Shown here in pieces: positions 44,308 through 55,443 of a stretch of DNA of 64,000 nucleotides; positions within the stretch are counted from its first letter, which is position 1, and the number at the start of each line of letters is the position of its first letter. The notes beneath the pieces are model-generated. The model was not told the origin of the DNA and ran no database searches. It was given only the letters and a program-made list of their open reading frames with translations. Source of the stretch: Ahaetulla prasina (Eukaryota; Chordata; Lepidosauria; Squamata; Colubridae); assembly GCF_028640845.1 (NCBI RefSeq), contig NC_080541.1, forward strand, positions 34,749,935-34,813,934, read 5' to 3'. Made by a program: the position numbers and the translations under genes.

Positions 44308-44620
44308 ATTTCAAAGGGAGAAGGAGTAGCAGAGAAGTCCAATTGGACCATGCCAGTTTAAATTTATCAAAAAGAAAGAATTGAAGTCTACTTAAATTAC
44401 AGCATACTTTGAATTGTAAGGCCTGCCATTAACACTGCTGACACTAAGAGAGTTCCTATTTATTTGATTTTTGTCATACATACTAGATGTATGTAGTCAA
44501 GTTCAAATTTATTTTTGAAGACAATAACTATGTTATTAACTGAGTATAGCTTTTTAGGATACAAAAGAAAGTTTTGCAGAAAATCTTCTGGCATTGTATT
44601 TACTGTGAAATATGACCTAT
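44308..44620. other. Spacer, nothing recognised
   Basis: AT-rich with no supported feature. Confidence 0.3.
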
Positions 44621-44639
44621 TCCAGCACCATGCCAATTC

Positions 44640-44995
44640 CAGTGCTCACACCAGAGCACCAGAACCCAAAAGAGAACAGCTGGTTGGTGCACATGCATAC
44701 GGCGGCCAGCTGCTCTTCTGGGTTCTGTCGTGTGCATGTGCCCCAGACAGGTAGTCTGCCGCACATGCACCCCGGACAACTGCTCTCATCTGGATTCTGT
44801 CACACATACATGCTGGACAGTCTTCACACAAAGACCAGTTGGCCACTGCACATGTGCGCGATGGAATCCAGAAGTGAGCAGCTGGCCAGCACGCATTCAT
44901 GCGATGGAACCTGGAAGAGCAGCTGGTGACGGCGCATGTGCCCACTGAGAGCACTCTGCATGCCACCTCTGGCACGTATGCCATAGGTTCATCAT
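44640..44995. repeat. Degenerate minisatellite-like CAGCTG/GCACATG repeat
   Basis: Degenerate units of about 50-60 bp alternate CAGCTG or CCAGCTG with CACATGC/GCATGTGC and TGGATTCTGTC or TGGAATCC motifs, in both orientations. Overlapping open frames on both strands come from this repetition. It could be the interior of a larger hAT-type element, since ACGTATGCCATAGGTTC at its end has a transposon-like look. No termini were found. Confidence 0.55.
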
Positions 44996-45059
44996 CATGG
45001 ACCTATTGTGTTCAGTTGGACTTCTTTACCAATAAATATGTGTGTAGTTGTGATACGTT

Positions 45060-45414
45060 CAGTGGCGGGATTCAAAAAATTTAACAACCTGTTCTCTGCC
45101 CAGCTGGGTAGGTGTGGCTCGATGGTCATGTGACCGTGTGGGCGTGGCCAACTCAACATCTTTTATGTCGATGGAAACTTCGCCTTAGCTGTTACAATGT
45201 AATAAGGATTAACCAGAGAGGCAGTTTCTGTAAGCAGGGCAATAAAGATTAGGCTAGAAACAACACCAGAATGTTTTCTTCCTGCCTTCCTTACAGGATT
45301 AGCCCAGTAAAGTGGGGGGGGGAGATTTCTTCCAACAACCGGTTCTCCGAACTGCTTAGAAAGTTAACAACCGGTTCTCCCAAACAGGTGTGAACTGGCT
45401 GAATCCCACCACTG
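45060..45414 (-). mobile_element. hAT-like element, long member (CAGTGGTGGGATTCA family)
   Basis: 355 bp with termini CAGTGGCGGGATTCAAAAA and GGCTGAATCCCACCACTG. The flanks gatacgtt (45052-45059) and gacacgtt (45415-45422) are an 8-bp duplication with one mismatch. It carries about 220 bp of extra interior compared with the 137-bp copies, so it may be closer to the parent element. No transposase frame is seen. Confidence 0.9.
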
Positions 45415-45422
45415 GACACGTT

Positions 45423-48400
45423 AAGAGGCAACTACTCCTTAAATAGTCTTATCAACAACTCCTAGCACCAAGAAGGGCTTTTCAAATGTATATTTCCTGT
45501 CACAGGTCTTGATATGGAATTTGAAGCATGAAGAGTATGGAGGGTAAATTGGAGCAAAGAATAAATGGCAAAAGGTTAAATTTCCCCTTGCCAAAAAGCT
45601 TGTATCTTAATGTCTGGCAAAGTGATATTTGGTTGGCTCATTACATAAATAATATGCAAACCACTTTAAAAACATTCATTTTAATGCAGAAAAAAATCAT
45701 ACAGATATCCATTTGCAAAGACCAAAATGCATTGTAACAAAGAAATACTGTATGGATTACAAATACAGTATATTTCTCTAAGTGAAATGCAATCGGAGTT
45801 CCACATGCTCATAAATTTTACATGGCATTTCTGAGCTGTGATCTTTACTGCTCTGACTTATGTTAATCAGTGTGTTTGTTACCACACATCTTGAATATTG
45901 CATTTCTCTGGTGGCTGGCTTATCATCTTCTATAATTATTCTAAATTCCAATTAGTTCTGAACTCATCTGCAGAATTATTTATTTGCTTGTATCACTGAG
46001 AAGATACACCACAGTCTTTCCTCCCACCTTCAATTTTACAAAAATTACATTTATAGGTAACTCTCCCAACTAGCTTTTTATTATTTTAAAAATAGTAGAA
46101 ATGATGTTATTCCCTCCACGGTAGATTTTATTTCTTAACTATCAGATAGCATCAAGATTTGTCAGTTATATTTTATTGAGGAATAAAAGGTGCATCTGCT
46201 GAGAAAATTAATATTGCAAAATGTACCTTTATTTATCCCATCCATAACTGGAATGCACCCTGAGCCTGACCTTATACTCTTACGATGGAAAACTACAAAA
46301 TGGCTGCCTACTTGATTTAAGGATTAAGGTACAATAAGATTGATATGGAGTTTTCTCATGCCACATTATTCTTTTCTTTGTGACAATTCGTGACAATTTC
46401 TTGACAATTTTCGTGACAATTCCCCATTAATTTCCAGTGTAAATAAGCACTATTAACCCAGTATCTGTAATAGATTTATCATTTAATTTAGTTTCATTAA
46501 ATTTTATAGGTCTTAAATTAGGCATGATGAAAATAACAAATAAATGTAAATGCAGATTTAAATCATGGCGTCTAGCTAAATGACATGGAAGGGAGGGAAG
46601 GAAGGAAGGACATTAAAGAAAAAACTATTATGCATTATATCTGTGAGAAGAACAAGTCTGCTTTCAAAAAAGTCCAAGCATATAGAAGAATTAGTCCCAG
46701 AAAGCAAATATGGGATTATGAACTAATTAATTGTTTTAAACAATGGTATCTCAAATTGACACACACACACACCTGCAAATGTTTCTTCTCTTTAAAACCA
46801 CTGCAAAAAAACAGTAGAATTCTTCAATAGATTTCCTTCATCACACAGTGTGCAATCTGAAATTATTCAGATGCTCATTTATGGTTGCAAAGGACTTAAA
46901 AGTTTTTACTCATGCTATTATTATCTTTGGTTTTTTTGTCAATGTCTTTCAGCAATCGTACATACCACACAGTTCCAAGTATTTTCACGAACGATGCCTT
47001 AATGTAATATAGGAGCAATTTCCTAGAATGCCTACTTTAAAAATGCATTTTATAATGGTCTGATAATATTTACATTAATAAATCATTTAATGGTCTGATA
47101 ATATTTGTATTAATAAATACTTAAAATCCCAGGTTTGGGGCATGGATTTGGAAATTCTAACATTTCCCACTCCCAGGTGAAACTTCTCTTTTTTTCTCTC
47201 TCCCTACTTTTTTTTAGCAATGCATTGTTTTATGGCAGTAGTAAAACTTAACAAAATGATAATCTAAATGTAAAAGATACACTATCATAAAGTGTGTCTC
47301 ACTGTTAATCAATAGACTACCAGCACTGATTGATTGTGCAAATCAATGAGCACATAACATTTCAATTACCAGTCGATATTTCACAATGCTCTCTTCAAAT
47401 AGATCTTATTTGATAAATTAAACATTCATATGCTTTTACCCATGACTATAATGTACTAGAGGTAAAATAAATAGGTTAATTTTCTCTTCACAGTAGCGTG
47501 GTGAATTTGGATATTAACAGCAGTAAAAACAGCATCTATGTCTTCTATTCTTAGGGTGCATCAGTTCAAAGCTGCAAAAATTAAATACGTTTCAGGGTGA
47601 GGATGGGGTTTTTTGTACGTTCACAATATGATTTTGTTTTAATTTAATTGGAAAGGAAAGTGCTTTTTAATTATTTGGATACCTTTCTTTTTTCCTATTG
47701 TTCTTGCTCATCTGATTGTCTGGGAATCTTTAGCTAACGACTCAATTGTTTTCTTCTGACCACTGTAGGCGTAGATAGAGACATTCGGCTGTAAACATCA
47801 ATAAAGATGATTACTTTGAAAAAAAGCAAATATGTTGTAGCATTCAGTGCAACTCAACCATTAGAAAAATAATAATCACTCAATAGCGTGCCCAATTCTC
47901 CTGTACATTCCCAGCATTTTTAAGCATCAAAAAGATCCTGTAAAACAAACCACTTTTTTTTTTTGAGCAGCTCTGCACAAGTCAGGTTGGCAGTGAACTG
48001 TCTCCATATTTAGATGAGAAGGCCCTTCTCTCTTTCCTGCAGGTAACTGTCAGTCAGACAGCATGAAGAGAGGGGGGGAATCATCTCATCTGGGCTGTTC
48101 TGATTGTCAGTTGCATTGTTTTGCACAGCATGAGGTGGATTGTGAAAAACAATTGTGGAGGATGTTTTTAAGTAATTGCTCTGACTTAGATGGATGGCTT
48201 TGGTGCCACTGTAGATTAGAATTAAAGGACCCTCCCTATATTGTGTGCTTGAAGAAAGGCAAAAAAACCCCAATATTTTTTTGGAAAGAAAAGCTTTGGG
48301 ATTTTAAAAAATAAATAACTCTAAAAATGTCAATCATTCTCCCCGACCCTCACCCGCTTTACTAAAATAATAAATAGCAGATAACATAAGAAACTGAAAA

Positions 48401-48859
48401 ATATGGGAGAAGAAAAATGAATGGATTCAACTGTCATTTAAATCATAATTGTGTCTTAACAATTTACATTCTGTTTAGTAATTGTTCCGCTGTGCAGTTG
48501 ATGCTTATTGGGGGGAGAAAACCCAAATACAGAAAACTAACTCCATAAATACACTTTGTAGAGTGATTGTTGAATCCAAACTTTCAACAAGGAGTTATAA
48601 TTAGAAATGCATGTTTGAATGCTATAAACGGATGTATGCAAAGTATCCTCTCTATCTAGTAGAATCAGAGATGAAAAATTGTTCTCCACAACTTCCTTTG
48701 AGTGAGGATGCTGTTGAACAAAAGGAGGCTTCTGAACATGTCAACTTTATAAAAATTGGATTGGCATACATTTGCATCTTTTATTTACATAAATGTGCTA
48801 ATCTGACACATTTAAAATTTTTCATTTTGAGTTAAAATACAAATTAATGAAGAATGAAG
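45423..48859. other. Long unique-looking intergenic stretch
   Basis: No SINE, LINE or hAT body recognised. 47960-48230 is less AT-rich than its surroundings and free of repeat signatures, with a polypyrimidine-CAG (near 48030-48042); it could be conserved non-coding DNA. A duplicated TTTAATGGTCTGATAATATTT-type segment is seen at 47053-47120. Confidence 0.4.
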
Positions 48860-48921
48860 TCTCTAGGGAGATAGGGCGGTATAAAAATATGAATAAATAA
48901 ATAAATAAATAAATAAATAAA
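48860..48921 (+). mobile_element. LINE 3' tail remnant with (AATA)n
   Basis: GGGAGATAGGGCGGTATAAA followed by ATGAATAAATAAATA repeats. It matches the 3' end class of the L2 LINEs at 4280 and 60850. Confidence 0.7.
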
Positions 48922-50140
48922 TCTACTATAAACTTGCTTTTAAATGAGTCAAAACCTATGTCCAATGAAAAATAGATACATATTATAATAAAGCAGTAAA
49001 TCAAGTTGTAGTAGTGTGGGTAATGTGTATTCTTATTTTTTGAAACAACTTTATCCACTTTACATAATTGTTTCCATCTTCATCTAACAATGGTATATGT
49101 GCTGCTAATACATTTGTATTGTTAAAGATAATATAGTAGTACTTCTATAAAATAATATCATCAAATATTATTTAAAGATGCACAGAAGAGTAAGTCCAAC
49201 AAACTCAGAAACATTATCATTAAACAATCCTCTGGAAACATTTTAAAAAGCTTCAGATCTTTTCCTCCATCAGAGCAAAAACAATGGGAATTAAAAGAAT
49301 AAGGCAGAACACAAATGAAAATGAAAAGCCAACAATATGCAGCATAGAAGGAATTGTGACTTTATGACCTGCCAAAATCAAAATTTGTTCTGTTTTCTAA
49401 TCTAGTTATTTTTTATTCCCCTCTAATTTTGCACTTGCAGGAATCTTTAGGTTGAAGAAGAATTAAATCTGAATGATTTACTTGCACGTTTTTGCTTAAG
49501 CTATGATTTCATGTTGTTTCTTGGAATGTTCTCCAATACAGAGAGCCATAGTTAAATGAAACATGGTTCTAACTGTCAACATTAGAGTAGTATTCCTGAC
49601 ACTGTAGAAATACAATACATCTACCAAGGGTGAGAGAAATATCAGAAGATTAAAAAATTGTAAGATGTCCAATGTTGGTAGATCTTTAGAAATAAATTTT
49701 TCATTTCAAATTTGGGGAAAATATCTGCAAAAATACAATGTCTCTAAATATCTCTTATGATATCTTTAGTGAATTAAATATCATAGTTTGCTCAAAATTA
49801 TATCTGTTTGCCCATTCGTGCATTTCTTGGTCTTCTCCTGACTTCTTCAACAATGTTTCTCTGGATGTTCAAAATGAGAAACAATAAAGTTTTTGTTCTG
49901 GTATCACCCACTTTCTTCAAATATCATTCCTAGCATGCCACAGAAAAGCTAAATGAGATTCCTGGAAAGTTGATCATAGGAATTCCTATCTCACTCTGTG
50001 AGTCTGAATTGTCCAGAAGTCCAGTCTATCTTTTCTTAGTACCTAGCAGCATCAAATGTGTAATAAAATATTTATACTATTTTTTCATCTACTCTATGGA
50101 GAAAACCACTGAACTGGCTTGTAGTTATTGATAGAAATCC
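48922..50140. other. Intergenic, nothing recognised
   Basis: AT-rich with no supported feature. Confidence 0.35.
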
Positions 50141-50146
50141 CAGAGG

Positions 50147-50300
50147 TGTTTTTTCAGGAGGCAACTGGACTTTGATTTTTCTTTTGAAGACGTTTTGCTT
50201 CTCATCCAAGAAGCTTCTTCAGCTCTGACAGGATAGTGGGGAACATCTTCTTCAAAAAACAAACAACAAAATCCAGTTGCCTTTTGAAAAAGCAGCTTAA
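50147..50300. mobile_element. Inverted-repeat element with GATGAGAAGC core
   Basis: The arms TTTTTTCAGGAGGCAACTGG and CCAGTTGCCTTTTGAAAAAG are inverted copies that enclose a second palindrome (AAGAAGCTTCTT). On the minus strand the core reads CTTGGATGAGAAGCAAAACG. Similar GGATGAGAAGCGAAACG cores are widespread in vertebrate repeats and recall Penelope-type elements, but I cannot assign it firmly. Confidence 0.5.
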
Positions 50301-50672
50301 GGCAGCCCTCCCTCTCTCCCTTCTCTTTTCAGTTGAGATAGAAAATTTCTTCAGACATATCAAAAGTATTCATCCATGTGCCCAGATATTTTGTTTTGAG
50401 AATTAATGTATTTATTTTCCAAGGACCTCTGGCCACATGTGTGGTGATGTGATTTATCACTAGAATGGGTGGAAACCAGTTTGGGAAAAAAACATTTTTC
50501 ATCTTTTTAATTGGGGCTCAACCCAGGTAAATTGCTGGTATGGGTGTGGGTTGGCGGTTTAATGTTAAGCTTGCAAATATCCACATATTAAAAAACTACT
50601 ATCTCAGCAACATAAGCACATATGCCTAATCCTTTTTCTAAACTGGAATGAAGAGAGAACATTCTAAACTTC

Positions 50673-50870
50673 TATAGTCTAGATTGAATGGCGATGATAA
50701 AAATGTCTCTGGTGGACCTGGAAAACTGGATTAGGGAATCCTACCTGTGCTGTGTCCAGCCATTTAAGGCTCTATATATTGCTGGGAGAACCATGAATTG
50801 GGCCCAGAAAGAAACTGGTAATAAGTGTGATTGTTTTAGCACAGAGGTAGTTTGGAATTATCTGGATCAC
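50673..50870 (-). mobile_element. Old L2-like fragment, paralogue 1
   Basis: It starts TAGTCTAGATTGAATGGCG and contains CAGCCATTTAAGGCTCTAT and GAATTGGGCCCAGAAA. The last two look like the reverse complement of the L2 FKALHGLG-type segment. A second copy lies at 52727-53065. This copy lacks the MITE that interrupts the second. Confidence 0.65.
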
Positions 50871-52619
50871 CCACTCAGAATCTCTGCTCTTTGTGCTTTC
50901 TAGAAGAGTTATGCTTTTCCAGGAAATCCTCAGTTGCAATAGAGCTGAAAGAAACCATTAGCAAAAGAACAACTGTCATAATGCCTGTGTAGAAATCTTA
51001 TTTTATTCAGAATGTCTTTGATCACTGACGGCAAAGGAAGCCAAGCTGCTACATATAGAACTTGAATGCTCTACCAGGAAGCTGTTGCTTAACTTATTTG
51101 TGTATATGAGTCTGCAGATGTTATCGCTAAAAATCCTCATCGTTTTGCAATGTCAAAAGATATAAATCATAACATATGCTAGATTACATATAATAATAAA
51201 TAGATGGTAGATTGTATACATCACTGTGCAGATTGAATCTGGTTACACAAAAGGATCTTAACAGTTGAAAATAATTCACCCTCATTCCTGTAAGTTCATT
51301 CTGTGGTATATTTTACCATTTCTCTATTACCTATTTAATAATGCATCTATGCATATTGCACCCCTATTATTAATAGTAAATGTACATTTCATTTCAACCT
51401 ATCAAGTTTTCTTAGCCCCACTTTTGCAAGTTTTTTTTTTTAAATAAATAAAAAATAGCAAAGGCATTTCCTAGGGCACATGCTGCCAGACACCCAGCAT
51501 TTATCTTATCTCAGTTGATGACTTTCCTTTTATCCTGAAATGATTTGACAATGACTCTATGATTTCCTGTACAAATTACCCTTTGAAAGTGGCAGTGGCG
51601 CTTGGCAGCGATCTTCACTTAATTACTGAGTGGATTATTAGCATACTGCTCTTTTTTTTCACCCCTTCATTTCTTTATTTCTCCTAGATTGCGCTGACAG
51701 TTCCCTTTCATTGCAGGCTTTAACTTACTGAATACTAAATACTTTGCAGAGTGCAGCAGTGAGAAGGACCCATTCTCACAGTCTCTTCTTTCAGACTCTT
51801 TGGGATGAGGGTATCGCAGAAGACCCATGTTAATCCATGGGATTCAAAAATCAGGAGGAGCCTAGCAGCACTTTGTCAAACTAACAAATTATGTATTTTT
51901 TTTTAATCCATTGGTCTGCCAAGGTTCTACCAACCTCCTGATTCTAGACAAAGGTTGATTTGTAGATCCAAAGTCTAGACTGAATTTGGGAAGTACATAT
52001 TAGGCTTTCTGTGTAACAAAGAGAAGTTATATCAAAATGAATATTTAAATGCTGTAATCCTTAGATGCATACTGAGGAACAGGAAGTATCCATGTGCATT
52101 CATGCACCTCTAAATCATATTTTCCCATTCAGATTTGAACCTTTGCTAAGATAAGCAGACATAAAGACAACAGACATTTCAGGCCAGGACAGATTTCCAG
52201 AAATCTCTATTGTTACATTTTTCTTATTTTGGAAATCCAATCAAGCATGACATATTGACCACTTCTGCTATGCTGTATACTTGGGAGTAACTAATATTTA
52301 TTTCACTATATCTTACTCTGACCAATCCATTTTTATCCTTTATAAATCCATCGGAAACCTGGCTCATGTGAGCAAGTAAGCTAGGATTTGTACAACGTGC
52401 TATTATGTAATTTGTGTATTTTTAATTGCATTTCCATTCAAGGAGTACTTGAAGAGATTTTGCAATAAAGTGTAAAAAAAAGTAAAATACGGAGGTATAA
52501 CAACAAAACAACAAAACGTATATAAGCAGCAAAATACTGTAGGACAGAGCTGCAAAATTAACACGTACAATGTCAAGGAACTACCTAGCTGGTTGAAAAC
52601 AACCAAGGAAAGAACCAGA
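50871..52619. other. Intergenic, possibly with conserved non-coding sequence
   Basis: 51460-51730 is balanced in composition and free of repeat signatures, unlike its neighbours. No gene recognised. Confidence 0.35.
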
Positions 52620-52726
52620 GTGATGCGAGAGGCTGGCTGGCCCATCTCCCACCCCCCACCCCCCGGCCAGCCCATGAAGAACTACAATGCTGATCTGGAC
52701 GTCAAAGAAATCCAGTTTGACACCCC
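52620..52726 (+). mobile_element. hAT-like element 3' end (CAGGGGTGTCAAACTC family)
   Basis: A C-rich interior is followed by CCAGTTTGACACCCCTA, a mutated terminus. The other end is missing. Confidence 0.55.
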
Positions 52727-53065
52727 TAGTCTAGATTAAATGGTGATGATAAAGTGTCTCTGATGGACTTGAAAAACTGGATTAGGCAATCCTACCTATG
52801 CTGTGTCCAGCCATTTAAGGCTCTATAGATCAGGGGTCTCCAACCTTGGTCCCTTTAAGACTTGTGGACTTCAATTCCCAGAGTTCCTCAGCCAGCTTTG
52901 CTTTGCTGGCTGAGGGACTCTGGGAGTTGAAGTCCACAAGTCTTAAAGGGACCAAGGTTGGAGACCCCTGCTATAGATTGCTGGGAGAACCCTGAATTGG
53001 GCTCAGAAAGTGTGATTGTTTTAGCACTAGAGGTGGTTTGGAATTTGGATCATATTGTATATCGC
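52727..53065 (-). mobile_element. Old L2-like fragment, paralogue 2, interrupted by MITE
   Basis: It begins TAGTCTAGATTAAATGGTG and follows paralogue 1 (50673-50870) to TTTGGAATTTGGATCA, with roughly 10 percent substitutions by eye plus small indels. The MITE at 52831-52970 with its duplicated ctatagat is the only large difference. Confidence 0.7.
52831..52970. mobile_element. Near-perfect hairpin hAT-like MITE
   Basis: 140 bp. The arms begin CAGGGGTCTCCAACCTTGG and end CCAAGGTTGGAGACCCCTG and pair through TCAGCCAGC/GCTGGCTGA, leaving a loop of about 8 bases. The exact 8-bp duplication is ctatagat (52823-52830, 52971-52978). The paralogous empty site at about 50774-50784 carries one copy of the same region. 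Confidence 0.97.
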
Positions 53066-53480
53066 CCTTGGGATTTACCAGGGATAAAATTTCCTAATCC
53101 TGGAAAGAACCAGTGGAGAAGAATGAAGGAGATAGACAATTATCATTGACAGTTAACTCTAATGAAGCTTATGATCTCCATGATTTGTATCTTGACTAAT
53201 TGTGCTAGGTGCCATTTTGTAAGCTTTTTTTAAAAAAATTAAAATAAAGGCTTCTTTATCTATTATCTAGAATCAGTATTTTGATTATGAATCAAGTTAT
53301 CCTCTTAGAATGACCAAACTCTAGCAATTATGACCCCAGACTGAGAATTCTCCCATGCTCTCCTTTTTTTTTCAGGTCCTGGCTTTCTGAAGCTACCTTT
53401 GGTGTATGTGTGTATCCAGTGTTATTTTTCTTTCTAAACCAATTCATTGGAATATAATAATACAACTATAACATTCATTA
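53066..53480. other. Spacer, nothing recognised
   Basis: No supported feature. Confidence 0.3.
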
Positions 53481-53481
53481 T

Positions 53482-53670
53482 GTGGTGGCGCAGTGGTTAG
53501 AATGCAATATTGCAGATTAACTCTGCATTTCACAGCCAGGGGTTTGATCTTGATTGGCTCAAAGTTGACTCAGCCTTTCATCCTTCCAAGGTTGGTAAAA
53601 TGAGGACCCTGATTGATGGGGGCAATATGCTGACTCTGTAAACCACTTAAAGAAGGCTGTTTTGCAGTGG
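53482..53670 (+). mobile_element. tRNA-derived reptile SINE, 3' truncated
   Basis: Head GTGGTGGCGCAGTGGTTAGA, a degraded B box GGGGTTTGATCTTG, then AAAGTTGACTCAGCC and GACTCTGTAAACCACTTA. Same family as 18210-18431. The distal tail is missing. Confidence 0.85.
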
Positions 53671-53734
53671 TTCTCCTCTTTTCTCCATTATCAGTCAGGG
53701 CTAGTGGGGGTGGGGTAGAGACCCAGCCTTAGAC

Positions 53735-53981
53735 CAGAGGTGGGTTTCAGCAGGTTCTGACCAGTTCTGGAGAATTGGTAGCAGAAATTTTGAGTAGTTC
53801 GGAGAACCGATAGTAAAAATTCTGACTGGCCCCACCCCATCTATTCTCTGCCTCCCAAGTCCCAGTGGATCAGAAGGAAATGGAGATTTTGCAGTATTCT
53901 TCCCCTGCCATGCCCACCAAGCCATGCCCACCAAGCCACACCCACAGAACTGGTAGTAAAAAAATTTGAAACCCACCATTG
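53735..53981 (+). mobile_element. hAT-like MITE (CAGAGGTGGGTTTCA family)
   Basis: 247 bp with termini CAGAGGTGGGTTTCAGC and TTTGAAACCCACCATTG. The flanks ccttagac (53727-53734) and ccctagac (53982-53989) are an 8-bp duplication with one mismatch. Subterminal GAACTGGTAGTAAAAA is shared with other families, and CCACCAAGCCA is repeated inside. Confidence 0.92.
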
Positions 53982-55051
53982 CCCTAGACACTTATTATGT
54001 GAGGTACCTCAGCACTCAAGTCTCTCTCCCCTGCTGTTTAGCATCTATCAAGCTGCTGGGAGAGGTCATGGCTCCTGCTGGAAGAGCAAGTGGCAGCTAT
54101 GGACAAGCAGGCCTTTGCACAAATATGTCTTGTGCACCAATTGCGCTCAATCCTGGACCGGGAAGCCTTGCTCAGATCATCATCTTCCATTTGGGATTAC
54201 TGCAATATGCTTTATGCAAGACCATCTGGAAGCTGCAACTGGTCCAGAATCCAGCAGCATGCACAGTTTTGGGTGTCCACAGATCTCCCCAATAATAGTG
54301 TTGCACTTGTTTCCAGTTGCTTTTTAGGTCAATTCCAAGCAGTGGTGAAATGCTACCGGATTGGACCGGATTGAGCGAGTAGGTAGCAGAGATTGGGGCT
54401 GGTTCAGATAACCAGTAGCAATCTCTGGCTGGCCACGCCCTTGAACCAATCTGCGGCCCACAGCCATATATGAAGGCAGGCAAGCAAAAGGCCATGTGGA
54501 AGGCAGAAACTGAGGAAAGCATGGCAGGGCTGCAGGGAGAGGTTCTACAAGCCAATGCTGGCAGTGGGGGGGGAGTCAGACGGGGGGGACCTGGCAAGGC
54601 TCGCTTGCCGTTTGGGCGTGGCGCGCTCAGCTTTTATGCTTGGCTTCTGCAGGGCCTTTGGCTGACTGCTGCCCACTTGTCTTCCAGCCCACTTGCCTTC
54701 CCTTCCAACCCATGATGGAGAATGCACCGCTCCTGGCCCGGGCCACCCACCTTCGGGTCCCTGAAGGGCAGGGTGTGCTCTGCCGCTGCTGCCAGCATTG
54801 GCACTGTGGCCGCACAGGAAAATTCTCTGGCGCAGCGCAGTTCCGGGATGGCAGGAGAGCCCAGGCAAGCTCTGCCACCACTGCCGGGATCATCCACATG
54901 GGGAAAACTCCCCGGCACAGCGCAGTTCTGGGATGGTGGGGGAGCCCAGGCAAGCTCTGCTACTGCCGCCACCGTTTCTCCGGGATCGTTCACATGGCAA
55001 AACTCCCAGGTGCAGCACAGTTCCAGGATGGCTGGGGAGCCCAGGTAAGTT

Positions 55052-55103
55052 CTGCTGCTGCTGCTGCTGCTGCTGCCGCTGCCGCTGCTGCTGCTGCTGC
55101 TGC

Positions 55104-55137
<34 letters not shown>

Positions 55138-55148
55138 GCTGCCGCTGC

Positions 55149-55191
<43 letters not shown>

Positions 55192-55206
55192 GCTGCTGCT
55201 GCTGCC
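55052..55206 (+). repeat. (CTG)n tract with CCG interruptions
   Basis: About 51 triplets, mostly CTG with some ten CCG interruptions. Uninterrupted CTG runs reach about 13 units. All frames on both strands are open across it. Confidence 0.97.
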
Positions 55207-55265
55207 AGGAGCATTCTGGCAGAAAAAACTCCCCAGGAAGGCTCTGTTTATGTGACAAGACCAGG

Positions 55266-55443
55266 TTGTGTGTGTGTGTGTGTGTGTTTGCGTGTGTGAG
55301 AGAGAGTGAAAAACAGAGAGAAAGAGAGAAAGAGAAAGAAAGAGGAAGGGAGAGAGAGAGACAAGAGAAAGAAAGAAAAGGAAGGAAGGAAAGAAGGAAG
55401 GAAGGAAGGAAGGAAGGAAGGAAGGAAGGAAGGAAGGAAGGAA
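55266..55443 (+). repeat. (TG)n, GA-rich and (GGAA)n arrays
   Basis: A TG run at 55266-55288, a GA-rich purine stretch at 55297-55380 and about 15 GGAA units at 55383-55443, all within the hAT-like element. Confidence 0.94.
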
